Origin: Pseudomonas fluorescens NCIMB 11764
Lineage (GTDB): Bacteria; Pseudomonadota; Gammaproteobacteria; Pseudomonadales; Pseudomonadaceae
Direction: 5' to 3'
Assembly: GCF_000293885.2 (NCBI RefSeq)
Contig: NZ_CP010945.1
Location: 6,468,001 to 6,532,000 of the forward strand
DNA length: 64,000 nucleotides
Below, piece after piece: positions 30,083-39,992 of the stretch; within the stretch, counting starts at the first letter, position 1; each line of letters begins with the position of its first letter. Position numbers and translations under genes: made by a program. Below the pieces are notes generated by a model that was not told the DNA's origin, ran no database searches, and worked only from the letters and a program-made list of their open reading frames with translations.

Positions 30083-30409
30083 TCAGCTCTGCACCAAACT
30101 CCGCACCGCCGAAATCTCCGGCACTTCCCGCCGATTCATGTACACCCGCAACGGCTCGCTGATGTTGATCCGGTCATCGATGTTCTGATCCAGCAACAAC
30201 TGGATCAGCTCGCGCTTCAGCGTCATGGCCTGCTCCGGCCCCGGCGCCCAGACGAATTCACTCGCAGGAATGATGCCGTCATCCGCCACGTCCATGCCGA
30301 AGGAATCTTCGCTGAAACGCACGATGTACTGGCCGGTCTTGCGGTTGAGGCCGACGAAGCCTTTGAGTTGTTCGGCGGCCTGGCAGATGAGCTGGGAAGT
30401 GATGCGCAT
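30083..30409 (-). CDS. Conserved hypothetical small protein
   Basis: 108 residues, MRITSQLICQAAEQLKGFVG, then NRKTGQYIVRFSEDSFGMDV, ending NRREVPEISAVRSLVQS. No signal peptide, membrane segment or known motif. ATG at 30409 with GAGGTTTATC upstream is preferred over the longer frame to 30517. Function not recognised. Confidence 0.6.
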   Translation of the reverse strand: MRITSQLICQAAEQLKGFVGLNRKTGQYIVRFSEDSFGMDVADDGIIPASEFVWAPGPEQAMTLKRELIQLLLDQNIDDRINISEPLRVYMNRREVPEISAVRSLVQS

Positions 30410-30631
30410 GATAAACCTCACACAAGTGATCGATGGTTTACACGCAGGGCAATTGAACGGCTTTTCCCTCTGCCGGGGAAACTGCCGGGGCCAAGAGTAC
30501 TGCAAAGAGCCGCACAAATGTGCCGAAAAAATGGCCTTTAAACACGTTTATGTCGGTCTCGCGATAGCGCTGGCGGCGCTCAGTTGTTAAAAGAGACGTC
30601 TTTGAAAACTCTCTGCGAAAGGATCTCGACC

Positions 30632-31759
30632 ATGCCCGTTACTTTCACCAAGAGCGCCCTGCTGCTGAGCGTGCTGCTGGGCCTCGGCCAGGCACAGGCC
30701 GCCAGCGAACCAAGCCCGACCTCACTCGCAGCCCGTTCGGGCATTCCGCATCCGGCGGTCATCGCTCACCGCGGCGCGTCTTTCGATGCACCGGAATCCA
30801 CCGCCGCCGCTTATAAACTGGCGCGCGACCTGGGCGCGGACTACCTCGAACTGGACCTGCAACGCAGCAAGGACGGCGTGCTGTTTGCCCTGCACGACAA
30901 CAATCTGCAACGCACCACCGACGTCGCCAGCAAATTCCCTGAGCGCAAGGACAGCCCGGCCAACGCGTTCACCATCGCCGAACTGAAAACCCTCGATGCC
31001 GGCAGCTGGTTCAACAGCGCTTACCCGGATCGTGCCCGCCCCTCTTACGCGGGCCTGAAAATCCTGACCCTCGACGAGATCATCGACATTGCCCAAGGCA
31101 ATCCGCTGCACAAGCCCGGCTTGTACATCGAAACCAAAGAACCCAAGCAATTCCCCGGCATCGAAAGCGACCTCAAGGATAAATTGCAGGATCGCGGCTG
31201 GCTGAGTCCGGCGGGTTCCAAACTGGCGAAAAGCAATCTGGCGGTTGGCCAGGGCAAAGGCAAGGTGGTGCTGCAAACCTTCGAGAAGAGCAGCCTCGAA
31301 CTGCTGGAAAAGGAAATGCCGCAGGTGCCGAAGATTCTGTTGCTGTGGGTGGGTGAAGGCAGCATCGAGCCCAAGTCCAAGGTGACGTTCGCCGAGTCCG
31401 GCGACAAGGATAAAGCGACTTACTACGCCAAGCAGGAGCCGAAGGACAAAGCCGAATTCCAGCAATGGGTCGAATACGCCAAGGCCCAGGGCGCGATCGG
31501 CACCGGACCTTCCGCTGCACTGACCAAGGGTGGCGATCAGAGCTATTCGGACCTGGTGAAACCGTGGATGAACCAGTACACCCATGATCAGGGTTTGTTG
31601 GTGCACGTCTACACCGTTGATGATGCGGTGGATTACCAGAAAGTCATGGACGCCGGGGTCGACGGTATTTTCACCAACCGCGCCAGCGAGCTGTTGAAGT
31701 TCTATAAACGTCCGGCGGCGGCGAGTGTTGCGCAGTTGCTGACAAACAACGGGTATTGA
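30632..31759 (+). CDS. glpQ: Periplasmic glycerophosphodiester phosphodiesterase
   Basis: 375 residues: signal peptide (MPVTFTKSALLLSVLLGLGQ, cut after AQA), then the GDPD barrel with HRGASFDAPESTAAAYKLA, YLELDLQRSKDGVLFALHD and the late VHVYTVDDAVDYQKVMDAGVDG. The catalytic His pair and the E-L-D metal ligands are present. It cleaves glycerophosphodiesters to glycerol-3-phosphate and an alcohol. ATG at 30632 has AAAGGA upstream. No glpT is next to it. Confidence 0.92.
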   Translation: MPVTFTKSALLLSVLLGLGQAQAASEPSPTSLAARSGIPHPAVIAHRGASFDAPESTAAAYKLARDLGADYLELDLQRSKDGVLFALHDNNLQRTTDVASKFPERKDSPANAFTIAELKTLDAGSWFNSAYPDRARPSYAGLKILTLDEIIDIAQGNPLHKPGLYIETKEPKQFPGIESDLKDKLQDRGWLSPAGSKLAKSNLAVGQGKGKVVLQTFEKSSLELLEKEMPQVPKILLLWVGEGSIEPKSKVTFAESGDKDKATYYAKQEPKDKAEFQQWVEYAKAQGAIGTGPSAALTKGGDQSYSDLVKPWMNQYTHDQGLLVHVYTVDDAVDYQKVMDAGVDGIFTNRASELLKFYKRPAAASVAQLLTNNGY

Positions 31760-31780
31760 TCCGGGACCGAGGCACCCGTA

Positions 31781-31861
31781 TCGCTAGCAGGCTAGCTCCC
31801 ACAAGGGATCGTTGGCGTACACAAAATGTTTGGCCAACCGAGATCAACTGTGGGAGCTAGC
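31781..31861. repeat. REPIN whose second REP is interrupted by IS481
   Basis: REP copy TCGCTAGCAGGCTAGCTCCC at 31781-31800 faces an inverted copy that starts CTGTGGGAGCTAG (31848-31860). That copy breaks into the insertion sequence and resumes at 32891 as GCTAGCCTGCTAGCGAA. Removing the element restores an intact REP pair. Confidence 0.92.
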
Positions 31862-32896
31862 TGTGTAAACCCACCACGTTGTTCACGGATGCTATTCGGC
31901 TAATTGGTGGCAAATAACTCAGGCTGGCATGCGGGCGATGCCAGTTGTACTCGTGCAACCACGACGTCAGGTAGGTCGCACGTTGGTCTGAGCTTTCGTA
32001 ACTTCTGGCGTAGGCCCATTCGCGCAGAGCGGTTTGGATAAATCGCTCTGCCTTGCCATTAGTTCGTGGTGTGTAAGGTTTGGTATAGATGTGTTTAAGC
32101 CCCAGCCGTCGACATAGACGCTTGAAGCGTCCGGACTTGTAGCAAGGGCCGTTATCGGTCATTACCCGCTCGAAGCAAACGCCAAGGCTTGCGTAGTAGC
32201 GCAGGGCCCGGATCAGCGCGAGGCAGGCGCTACGCCCACTTTGGTCTGCGTACAAACCGCTGTGTGCCACTCGACTGTTATCGTCGATGGCAACATGGGC
32301 GTATTCCCAACCGACATGGTAAGAGCGGCCTTTTAGGCGGTCTCGCGTCACTCGATGACCTGGTTTGTTAAAACGCCCCAGCTTCTTGATGTCCAGGTGA
32401 AGCAGACCTCCGGGCTGAGAATATTCGTAGCGAATCACTGGCGGTGGCGGTTCCAGGTATGCCAAACGGTTGAGGCCGTTACGGCTCAATAACCTGCCCA
32501 CAGTGCTGTGTCCCACCTTCAAGTCCTGGCTGATTTGGCGATAGGTTTTTCGCTGGCGACGTAGCTCAAGCACTTGTTCCTGGCGCATCTCAGGAAGCGC
32601 GTGCGGACAGAACTTGGGCCGGGACGAACGATCCTGCAGTCCTTCCTCGCCTTCAGCTCGATAGCGATTAAGCCACTTGTAGGCAGTGCGAACACTGACT
32701 CCTTGAGACTGAGCTACCTCAACAGGTCTCAGGCCTTCCTTAAGGATTCGTTGAACAAGAAGGGCTCGACCGGAAACGGTTAATCGGGCATTTTTATGAG
32801 CGTTCACTCGGGGCCTCCGGGTGCTTGGTTTGGTTCGCACCTCCAATTTCCCGGAAAAGCCCCGAGTGAACAACCTACAGAGAGATCACAGCTAGC
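31856..32896 (-). mobile_element. IS481-family insertion sequence with GCTAGC target duplication
   Basis: Element of about 1029 bp (31862-32890). It is flanked by GCTAGC at 31856-31861 and 32891-32896, the NCTAGN-type target known for IS481. The ends are imperfect inverted repeats: inside the CTAG duplication both begin CTGTG and share GTTGTTCAC after 12 unconserved bases. One transposase gene fills it. The exact border is ambiguous by one or two bases because target and ends share sequence. Confidence 0.88.
31857..32807 (-). CDS. IS481-family DDE transposase
   Basis: 316 residues from GTG at 32807 (VNAHKNARLTVSG), the position where family members begin. N-terminal helix-turn-helix segments (VEVAQSQGVSVRTAYKWLNR) precede an rve catalytic core: LLHLDIKKLG gives the first Asp, RVMTDNGPCYKSGRF the second, and PRTNGKAERFIQT the Glu, with 35 residues between the last two. 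The stop TAG (31857-31859) lies in the duplicated target, outside the strict element. It appears intact and may be active. Confidence 0.92.
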   Translation of the reverse strand: MNAHKNARLTVSGRALLVQRILKEGLRPVEVAQSQGVSVRTAYKWLNRYRAEGEEGLQDRSSRPKFCPHALPEMRQEQVLELRRQRKTYRQISQDLKVGHSTVGRLLSRNGLNRLAYLEPPPPVIRYEYSQPGGLLHLDIKKLGRFNKPGHRVTRDRLKGRSYHVGWEYAHVAIDDNSRVAHSGLYADQSGRSACLALIRALRYYASLGVCFERVMTDNGPCYKSGRFKRLCRRLGLKHIYTKPYTPRTNGKAERFIQTALREWAYARSYESSDQRATYLTSWLHEYNWHRPHASLSYLPPISRIASVNNVVGLHS

Positions 32897-32989
32897 CTGC
32901 TAGCGAACGTGACCAAGGAATTAAGCCTGAATTAAGTTGCCACAGTTAATCTGGACTCACTTAAACGGCTCACCCAAGGAAAGAACCTC

Positions 32990-33298
32990 ATGAAGACTTT
33001 GACTGCCCTGTTCACCGCTGCTGCCCTGACCCTCACCGCTGGCCTGGCGCAAGCTGCTGACGTTCTCGTTGATCAGATCCCTCAACTGGTCAAGGACGGC
33101 AAGATCAAGCCGCAGGAAGAGCTGAACCAGATCGTTCTGAAGTTGCATCCGGGTGCCACGATTACCGACAGCGACCTGGACAAGCATTCCAAAATCTACG
33201 AGTACGAAGTCGAACTGCGTGACGCCAAGAATGTTGAATGGGACGTGGACTTGAACGCCGCCACCGGCGAAGTCCTGAAGAACAAACAAGACGACTGA
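32990..33298 (+). CDS. PepSY-domain periplasmic protein
   Basis: 102 residues with signal peptide MKTLTALFTAAALTLTAGLAQA and a single PepSY domain (IYEYEVELRDAKNVEWDVDL, then NAATGEVLKNKQDD). Such small proteins are found beside two-component systems or proteases and may bind proteins in the periplasm; no such partner is adjacent. RBS AAGGAAAG. It shares a bidirectional terminator with the chemoreceptor gene. Confidence 0.9.
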   Translation: MKTLTALFTAAALTLTAGLAQAADVLVDQIPQLVKDGKIKPQEELNQIVLKLHPGATITDSDLDKHSKIYEYEVELRDAKNVEWDVDLNAATGEVLKNKQDD

Positions 33299-33306
33299 TC
33301 CCCCCC

Positions 33307-33344
33307 AAAAAAGCCGCACGATTTTCGGATCGTGCGGCTTTTTT
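33307..33344. terminator. Bidirectional terminator between the PepSY and chemoreceptor genes
   Basis: AAAAAAGCCGCACGAT pairs with ATCGTGCGGCTTTTTT, a 16-bp stem with A-run and T-run on either side, serving both convergent genes. Confidence 0.92.
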
Positions 33345-33360
33345 GCGTTTCGCTGGAACC

Positions 33361-34986
33361 TTACGCGCTTAAACGTGCCGTCACTTCATTCAGCTGTCCC
33401 GACAACCCATGCAGGTTGTGGCTGGCCGCTTCGGTGCGTTGCACGTTGTCCAAGTTGGTGCTGGCAATGCTGGTGATCTCGGTGAGGTTGCGCGAGATGT
33501 CTTCGGCGACCGAGGTCTGCTCTTCGGCAGCGGTGGCGATCTGGCGGTTCATGTCGCGGATGGCTTCCACGGCGTGGGTGATGCGCTCGAGCATGGCACC
33601 GGCCTGCGTCACTTGCTCGACGCTTTCTTCACTGCGCGACTGACCGCTTTCTATCGCCTGGGCCGCGTCTACCGCACCGGTTTGCACCGTCTGGATAATC
33701 TGGTTGATCTCAATGATCGACGCCGCCGTGCGCTGGGCCAGGCTGCGCACTTCATCGGCCACCACCGCAAAACCGCGCCCGGCTTCACCGGCTCGGGCGG
33801 CTTCGATGGCCGCGTTGAGCGCCAGCAAGTTGGTCTGTTCGGCGATGCCGCGAATCACTTCCAGCACCTTGCCGATGCGGCCGCTGTCGGTTTCCAGTTG
33901 TCGAATGACCGTCGCGGTGTTGGCGATTTCACCGCGCATGCGGGTGATGGTGTGGATGGTGCCCTGCATCACTTTTCCGCCTTGTTGGGCGGACTGGTCG
34001 GCGTCATCCGCCGCACGCGCGGCATCGGCGGCATGCCGTGCGACTTCTTGCGCCGTGGCGGACATTTCGTTCATCGCCGTGGCCACCTGATCGGTGCGGT
34101 TGAACTGTTCGTTGGTGCCGCTGGCCATGAGGCCGGCGATCGCTTTCAACTCATTGCTGGCGCCGTCCAGATCCTTGGTACTGGCCTGCAAACGACTGAA
34201 GGTTTCGGCGAGAAAATCGCGCAACGTGTTGGCCGCCATCGCCAATTTGCCCAGCTCATCCTGACGGGTGCTGGCCACGCGTTCGGCAAACTTGCCCTGG
34301 CTGAGTTGCGCCACGTAATCGATCAGCTTGCGGATCGGCTCGACCAGGTTGCGGTTGACCAGCCACAGGCTCAACAGGCCGATCAACAGACCCGAAGCGA
34401 GCATCACGATGATCCCCAGCAACACGGTGCGATCGGCACTGGCGCTGATCCGCTTCGACTGTTCAGTGCCCTGCTTGCGCAGCTCGCTGACCAGTTCGCT
34501 CATCTGATCACTGGTCGCCCGGTCCACGCCCTTCACCGCGGTGTCGCCCGCCGTTGGATCGGCACCGGCCGCCACGTAGGCATCGCGGCCCTTCTGGTAC
34601 GCCGCACCTAACACGCGGTGTTCGTCACGCAGGCGTTCGATGCGGGTCTTGAGTTGCGGCTCGATACCCTTCTGCCCTGCCAGCTCGCCGAGGATGCCCT
34701 GCACATCGCGCTGACGGTCTTCGAATTGCTTCCAGTACTTGTTCAGATCCGCCGGTTGCTTGCCGCGCAGCAGAACGTTTTTCCATTCCTGGACCTGCAC
34801 CTTGAACTGCAGGTTGGCTTCATCGATCAATTGTGAGGTGTGCAGCGGGCCGTCGATCAAGTTCGCATAGCTTTGAACGCCGCTGGACAGAAAGTGAAAG
34901 CAGGCCAGCGCGATCAACAGCATCGCAAACAGGCTACCACTCAGCAGGGCGAGAATTTGCGCTCTCAAGGACTTTTGCAGAAACAT
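33361..34986 (-). CDS. Methyl-accepting chemotaxis protein
   Basis: 541 residues. Transmembrane helices lie at about 8-33 and 187-210, enclosing a ~155-residue helical periplasmic domain (four-helix-bundle type, no Cache motif seen). HAMP follows at about 211-265 and the signalling domain to the end. The conserved hairpin tip [19 protein letters not shown] and [17 protein letters not shown] are intact. ATG at 34986 places TM1 at the N-terminus; the frame extends further but without support. Ligand unknown. Confidence 0.93.
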   Translation of the reverse strand: MFLQKSLRAQILALLSGSLFAMLLIALACFHFLSSGVQSYANLIDGPLHTSQLIDEANLQFKVQVQEWKNVLLRGKQPADLNKYWKQFEDRQRDVQGILGELAGQKGIEPQLKTRIERLRDEHRVLGAAYQKGRDAYVAAGADPTAGDTAVKGVDRATSDQMSELVSELRKQGTEQSKRISASADRTVLLGIIVMLASGLLIGLLSLWLVNRNLVEPIRKLIDYVAQLSQGKFAERVASTRQDELGKLAMAANTLRDFLAETFSRLQASTKDLDGASNELKAIAGLMASGTNEQFNRTDQVATAMNEMSATAQEVARHAADAARAADDADQSAQQGGKVMQGTIHTITRMRGEIANTATVIRQLETDSGRIGKVLEVIRGIAEQTNLLALNAAIEAARAGEAGRGFAVVADEVRSLAQRTAASIIEINQIIQTVQTGAVDAAQAIESGQSRSEESVEQVTQAGAMLERITHAVEAIRDMNRQIATAAEEQTSVAEDISRNLTEITSIASTNLDNVQRTEAASHNLHGLSGQLNEVTARLSA

Positions 34987-35261
34987 CGGAAGGTACTCAT
35001 GACAGGAATGAGGCACGCCCTGGGTGAGGCGTGAAAGTAGATCGGACATCCCTGTCTGCCGCGTCGGCGGGTGGCCGACGGCGCGCAACTTAACCTAAGC
35101 GTGATCGGCGTGCCAGAGCGCTTCTTTAAGCGAATCCGACCATCGGCAGCGCAATCGTTTGCGTTATTTATCCGTCACAAAAACGTCATCACGGCTTGCG
35201 ATGATGCGGCTCAAGTGAACCTGTGAAACCCGCGACAGGCGCCTCCTCACAACGAGACCTC

Positions 35262-36284
35262 ATGAACCACAGCATCGACCAAAGCCATCGCGACCCGGAC
35301 CTGTTCGGTCTGCTGTACGGTTTCAGCTTTCGCCCCGGCGAACGCGGCCGGGAGATCGATTCGGCCATGGCGTTGCGGTGTCTGCAGCAACCGGGCGACA
35401 GCGATGAGTTTCTCTGGCTGCACCTGAACCTCGCCCATGCCGCGTGCGAGCGCTGGATGAAAAGTCATCTGGAGTTGCCCGACGAATTTTTCGAAGCCTT
35501 GCATGAAGGCTCGCGTTCGACGCGCATCGAGCATGTCGATTCGGCACTGCTGGCGGTGGTCAACGACGTGGTGTTCAACCTCAGCAGCATGGTCTCCTCG
35601 GATGTGTCGACGTTGTGGGTATGCGCCCGCAGCCGGCTGATCATCAGCGCGCGCCTGCAACCGCTGCACTCGGTGGACAAGTTGCGTTCGTCGGTGAAGG
35701 CCGGTGAATGCTTTCGTTCGCCACTGGAATTGCTGGTGCATTTGCTGCGCGACCAGGGCGAGGTGCTGACGCAGATCGTGCGCAAGACCAGCCTCAGTGT
35801 CGATCAGATCGAAGATGAATTGCTGTCCTCGCGGCTGTCGACCAACCGCGCGGAACTGGGTGCCAATCGCCGGGTGCTGGTACGCCTGCAACGGCTGCTG
35901 GCGCTGGAGCCGGGCTCATTGCTGCGCCTGCTCAATCGTCCGCCGCAATGGTTGCAGAAGGAAGACGTGAAAGAGCTGCGCAAGTCCACCGAGGAGTTTG
36001 CGCTGATCATCAACGACCTGACGGCGTTGGGTGAGCGGATCAAGCTGTTGCAGGAAGAGATTGCCGCCAACCTGAATGAACAGAGCAACCGTACGCTGTT
36101 CACCCTGACCGTGGTGACGGTGCTGGCCTTGCCGATCAACATCATTGCCGGTTTCTTTGGCATGAACGTGGGGGGCGTGCCGCTCTCCCAGGATCCGGAG
36201 GGGTTCTGGATTCTGGTGGCATTGGTCGCGACGTTTACCGTGATCGCGGGGCGATGGGCGTTTCGCAAGCGGCAGGATTACTAA
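35262..36284 (+). CDS. zntB: CorA-family zinc transporter ZntB-like
   Basis: 340 residues from ATG at 35262 (MNHSIDQSHRDPDLF); a GTG at 35223 could add 13. A long cytoplasmic domain is followed by two C-terminal transmembrane helices with the pore-loop GMN motif (IAGFFGMNVGGVPLSQDPEG). ZntB members move zinc, whereas CorA moves Mg/Co; the GMNVGGVP loop fits the ZntB subgroup. It forms a pentamer in the inner membrane. The gene stands alone before a REPIN. Confidence 0.87.
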   Translation: MNHSIDQSHRDPDLFGLLYGFSFRPGERGREIDSAMALRCLQQPGDSDEFLWLHLNLAHAACERWMKSHLELPDEFFEALHEGSRSTRIEHVDSALLAVVNDVVFNLSSMVSSDVSTLWVCARSRLIISARLQPLHSVDKLRSSVKAGECFRSPLELLVHLLRDQGEVLTQIVRKTSLSVDQIEDELLSSRLSTNRAELGANRRVLVRLQRLLALEPGSLLRLLNRPPQWLQKEDVKELRKSTEEFALIINDLTALGERIKLLQEEIAANLNEQSNRTLFTLTVVTVLALPINIIAGFFGMNVGGVPLSQDPEGFWILVALVATFTVIAGRWAFRKRQDY

Positions 36285-36304
36285 TCCCGAAGCGCATCGA
36301 GCCC

Positions 36305-36440
36305 CTGTGGCGATGGAGCTTGCTCCCGCTGGGTCGCGAAGCGGACCCACATCCTGCCAAACAGTTTTTCTGACACACCGCGAGTACCGGGTTTACGGTT
36401 GCTTCGCAGCCGAGCGGGAGCAAGCTCCCTCGCCACAGGG
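36305..36440. repeat. REPIN, GAGCTTGCTCCCGC family
   Basis: CTGTGGCGATGGAGCTTGCT at 36305 faces AGCAAGCTCCCTCGCCACAG ending at 36438. This is a different REP family from the GCTAGC type; the same unit occurs at 53592, 57879 and 61101. It sits in the 298-bp gap between the zntB-like and pit genes. Confidence 0.9.
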
Positions 36441-36582
36441 GATTGCGTAGCCCTTGGATGTTGGTGCGGGGTTCTGATCAACGGATCAGCAAAAGCGCCA
36501 AACACTGACCCAGCGCAGCGTCTCTGTAACATTTGGCAATGATCATGACTGGCATTCCTTTCTCTCCTCAGGATTGTCCGCG

Positions 36583-38196
36583 ATGGCTACTCCTTCCTAC
36601 ACCGCCGCCCAGGCGCCCGCCCGCAGCGCGAAGCCGCAGTTCGATAAAAAACCCGGCCTGCTGACCATCGTGATTTTCTTCGCTGTGCTGGCGATCGGGC
36701 TGTTGTTTACCGCGTACAGCCTGATGCACGACATGAACGAACTCGGCACGGTGGTCACCACCTGGACGCCGTTTCTGCTGCTGGGCGTGGCGTTGCTGAT
36801 CGCGCTGGGGTTCGAGTTCGTCAACGGTTTCCACGACACCGCCAACGCGGTGGCCACGGTGATTTACACCAACTCCTTGCCGCCGAACGTTGCGGTGGTC
36901 TGGTCCGGGTTGTTCAACTTCCTCGGCGTGCTGCTGTCGAGCGGCGCGGTGGCGTTCGGCATCATCGCGTTGCTGCCGGTGGAGTTGATTCTGCAAGTCG
37001 GGTCGTCCGCCGGTTTCGCGATGATTTTCGCCCTGTTGATCGCGGCGATTCTGTGGAACCTCGGCACCTGGTGGCTGGGCTTGCCGGCGTCGTCGTCGCA
37101 CACGCTGATCGGTTCGATCATCGGTGTCGGCGTCGCCAATGCCCTGATGCACGGGCGCGACGGCACCAGCGGCGTGGATTGGGCGCAAGCGACCAAAGTC
37201 GGTTATGCGTTGCTGCTCTCGCCCCTGGTCGGCTTCGCCGCCGCCGCGTTGCTGCTGCTGGCCCTGCGCGCCTTCGTCAAGAATCGCGCGCTGTACAAGG
37301 AGCCCAAAGGCAATACCCCGCCACCGTGGTGGATTCGCGGCCTGTTGATCCTGACCTGCACCGGCGTGTCCTTCGCCCACGGTTCCAACGACGGCCAGAA
37401 AGGCATGGGCCTGATCATGCTGATCCTGGTGGGCACCCTGCCGATGGCGTATGCGCTGAACCGCACCATGCCGGCGGATCAGGCGCTGCAATTCGCCGCC
37501 GTGGCCGAGGTTACCCAGCAAGCCCTGATGAAGCACACCTCGCTGCCCGCACCCGCCGATCCGCGTCCGGTGCTCTCCGATTACATGCGCACCAAGGACG
37601 CTACGCCGCAACTGATCCCCGCCCTCGCGACGCTGGCCGGCAACATCGGCAACGAAGTGAAGGGTTACGGTTCGCTGTCGAAAGTCCCGGCCGAGGCCAT
37701 GGGCAACGTGCGTAACGACATGTACCTGACCAGCGAAACCATTCGCCTGATGGAAAAAAACAAGGTCGGTAACTTCGACGCCGACACCACCGACAAGCTG
37801 CAGCTGTTCAAGCAGCAGATCGACAATGCCACACGGTTCATTCCGCTGTGGGTGAAGATCGCGGTGGCGATCGCGCTGGGCCTGGGCACCATGGTCGGCT
37901 GGAAGCGCATCGTGGTGACGGTCGGCGAGAAGATCGGCAAGAGCCACCTGACTTACGCCCAAGGTGCCTCGGCGGAAACCGTGGCCATGCTGACCATCGG
38001 CGCGGCGGACATGTTCGGGCTGCCGGTGTCGACCACCCACGTGTTGTCCTCGGGGGTGGCCGGGACCATGGTCGCCAACGGCGGTGGCTTGCAGATGAAG
38101 ACCATTCGCAACCTGCTGATGGCCTGGGTGTTGACCTTGCCGGCGGCGATTCTGTTGTCGGGCAGTTTGTATTGGTTGTTCACCCGAATCTTCTGA
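36583..38196 (+). CDS. Inorganic phosphate transporter, Pit family
   Basis: 537 residues with about ten or more transmembrane segments. The two PHO4 signature halves are visible: GFEFVNGFHDTANAVATVIY near 70 and GVSFAHGSNDGQKGMGLIM near 265. A further GLPVSTTHVLSSGVAGTMVA lies near 480. It is a low-affinity metal-phosphate/H+ symporter of the inner membrane. The cytosolic stretch between halves (about 300-400) is long, as in PitA. No phoU-like (PhoU/DUF47) gene is next to it. ATG at 36583 is preferred; TTG at 36574 begins the longer frame. Confidence 0.92.
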   Translation: MATPSYTAAQAPARSAKPQFDKKPGLLTIVIFFAVLAIGLLFTAYSLMHDMNELGTVVTTWTPFLLLGVALLIALGFEFVNGFHDTANAVATVIYTNSLPPNVAVVWSGLFNFLGVLLSSGAVAFGIIALLPVELILQVGSSAGFAMIFALLIAAILWNLGTWWLGLPASSSHTLIGSIIGVGVANALMHGRDGTSGVDWAQATKVGYALLLSPLVGFAAAALLLLALRAFVKNRALYKEPKGNTPPPWWIRGLLILTCTGVSFAHGSNDGQKGMGLIMLILVGTLPMAYALNRTMPADQALQFAAVAEVTQQALMKHTSLPAPADPRPVLSDYMRTKDATPQLIPALATLAGNIGNEVKGYGSLSKVPAEAMGNVRNDMYLTSETIRLMEKNKVGNFDADTTDKLQLFKQQIDNATRFIPLWVKIAVAIALGLGTMVGWKRIVVTVGEKIGKSHLTYAQGASAETVAMLTIGAADMFGLPVSTTHVLSSGVAGTMVANGGGLQMKTIRNLLMAWVLTLPAAILLSGSLYWLFTRIF

Positions 38197-38206
38197 CCAC
38201 CACAGG

Positions 38207-39103
38207 TTATGCGTTGGACTGGATAATCTGCGCCAACCAATCCATGAACGCTCTGACCCGCAACGGCAAACGCCGTTGCGGGGCATAGAGGAGCGACACC
38301 TCCATCGACGGCGCGTTCAACTGCGGTAACACCGCCACCAGTTCACCGCTGAGCAAGCGCGACTGCATGCCCTTCAGCGGTGCCTGAATCAACCCGAATC
38401 CCCCCACGCACGCCGCTTCATAAGCGTCGGTGCTGTTCACCGTGACGCTGCCCGCCATCGGTAATCGATGCAGCTTGCCATCGACCTCATACAGAAACCC
38501 CTCCGAACGCGAACCCAGTACGCCGACGTAATGGACCAGCCGATGCTGCGCCAGGTCTTCGAGTGTTTCGGGAATGCCATAACGCTGCAGATAAGCGGGA
38601 CTGGCGCAATTGACCATCGCAAAATCACACACGTGACGCGCGACCACCGATTGATCCGGTTGTACGCCAACCCGCACGACGCAGTCAAAACCCTCCCTTT
38701 GCACATCAACCCGGCGATCGGTGGTGCTGATTTCCAGTTCCAGATTGGGGTGCAGCGCGATGAATTCCGGCAACCGCGGCAACACCACCTGGCGCGCCAG
38801 GAAGTTGGGCATGTCGAAGCGAATCCGCCCGGTGAGCGACGCCGCATCCTGGCGAAACAGCCCTTCGATTTCGTCCATGTACGACAGCAAATCCTTGCTG
38901 CGTTCGTACAACACCAGGCCGTCCTGTGTCGCCTGAACCCTGCGCGTGGTTCGTTGCAGCAACCGCGTTCCCAGCAGCGCTTCGAGCGCCTGAACATGTT
39001 CCGACACGGTGGAACGGGGCAAGCCCAGGCTTTCGCCGGCCAGGGTAAAACTCGACACCTCGCTGACGCGAACGAAGGTGCGCAGCAGTTCCAGTTTGTT
39101 CAT
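38207..39103 (-). CDS. LysR-family transcriptional regulator (CrgA-like)
   Basis: 298 residues. HTH at about 1-60 (MNKLELLRTFVRVSEVSSFT, LGLPRSTVSEHVQALEALLG), then a substrate-binding domain (FDCVVRVGVQPDQSVVARHV). The layout is that of the CrgA/YhjC subgroup that regulates divergent oxidoreductases. It is divergent from the SDR gene across 121 bp, its likely target. Confidence 0.9.
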   Translation of the reverse strand: MNKLELLRTFVRVSEVSSFTLAGESLGLPRSTVSEHVQALEALLGTRLLQRTTRRVQATQDGLVLYERSKDLLSYMDEIEGLFRQDAASLTGRIRFDMPNFLARQVVLPRLPEFIALHPNLELEISTTDRRVDVQREGFDCVVRVGVQPDQSVVARHVCDFAMVNCASPAYLQRYGIPETLEDLAQHRLVHYVGVLGSRSEGFLYEVDGKLHRLPMAGSVTVNSTDAYEAACVGGFGLIQAPLKGMQSRLLSGELVAVLPQLNAPSMEVSLLYAPQRRLPLRVRAFMDWLAQIIQSNA

Positions 39104-39224
39104 GGTTCGACCTTCGATTGTCCGGATTAACCGATCAGTGATTCCAGTTTCAGCCTGTTTATCACCCTATGGCGGATAAATAAACTTCCTTCACACCGTT
39201 ACTCACCACCCTTGAGGAAGCCCC

Positions 39225-39983
39225 ATGAATCGCAAAATCGCACTGATCACCGGCGCCAGCCGCGGCCTTGGCAAAAACGCAGCACTGCATCTGGCCGCCC
39301 AGGGTGTCGACGTCATCGGCACCTATAACAGCAAAGCCGATGAGGCGCAGGCACTGGTCGCGGAAATCGAAAGCCTCGGTGGTCGCGCCGCCATGTTGCA
39401 ACTGGACGTGGGCCAGAGCGAGCGCTTCGCAGATTTCGCCACGCAGGTCGCCGAGGTATTGCGCAGCCGTTTCGATCGCCAGCACTTCGACTTTTTGCTC
39501 AACAACGCCGGCATCGGGGTGTATGCGAACTTAGTCGACACCACCGTCGAGCAGTTCGACTTGCTGATGAACATCCATTTGAAAGGGCCATTTTTCCTGA
39601 CTCAGAAGTTGCTGCCGTTGATGACGGATGGTGGCCGCATCCTCAACGTGTCCAGCGGACTGACCCGCTTCAGCCTGCCGGGTTACGGCACTTACGCGGC
39701 GATGAAAGGCGCGATGGAAGTACTGACGCGTTATCAAGCGAAGGAGCTCGGTGCACGGGGCATCTCGGTAAATACCTTGGCGCCTGGCGCGATCGAAACC
39801 GATTTCGGCGGCGGTACCGTGCGCGACAATGCGCAGGTGAACCAGATGATCGCCGACAATACCGCGCTGGGTCGTGTCGGTCTGCCGGACGATATCGGCG
39901 CCGCGATTGCGCTGCTGCTGGCACCGGGCAGCCAGTGGATCAACGGCCAGCGCGTCGAGGCGTCGGGCGGGATGTTTTTGTAA
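39225..39983 (+). CDS. Short-chain dehydrogenase/reductase
   Basis: 252 residues with a classical SDR layout: TGASRGLGKNAALHLA (nucleotide binding), NNAGIGVYANLV, the catalytic Ser-Tyr-Lys in VSSGLTRFSLPGYGTYAAMK, and LAPGAIETDF. An arginine at the end of the second strand region is not clear, so the NAD/NADP preference is open. Substrate unknown; control by the divergent LysR is likely. Confidence 0.9.
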   Translation: MNRKIALITGASRGLGKNAALHLAAQGVDVIGTYNSKADEAQALVAEIESLGGRAAMLQLDVGQSERFADFATQVAEVLRSRFDRQHFDFLLNNAGIGVYANLVDTTVEQFDLLMNIHLKGPFFLTQKLLPLMTDGGRILNVSSGLTRFSLPGYGTYAAMKGAMEVLTRYQAKELGARGISVNTLAPGAIETDFGGGTVRDNAQVNQMIADNTALGRVGLPDDIGAAIALLLAPGSQWINGQRVEASGGMFL

Positions 39984-39992
39984 GATAAGGAA

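Noticed and set aside
36568..38286. 572-codon minus-strand open frame over the Pit transporter
   Set aside because: Gln/Arg/His-rich shadow of the transporter; no domain and no start signal.
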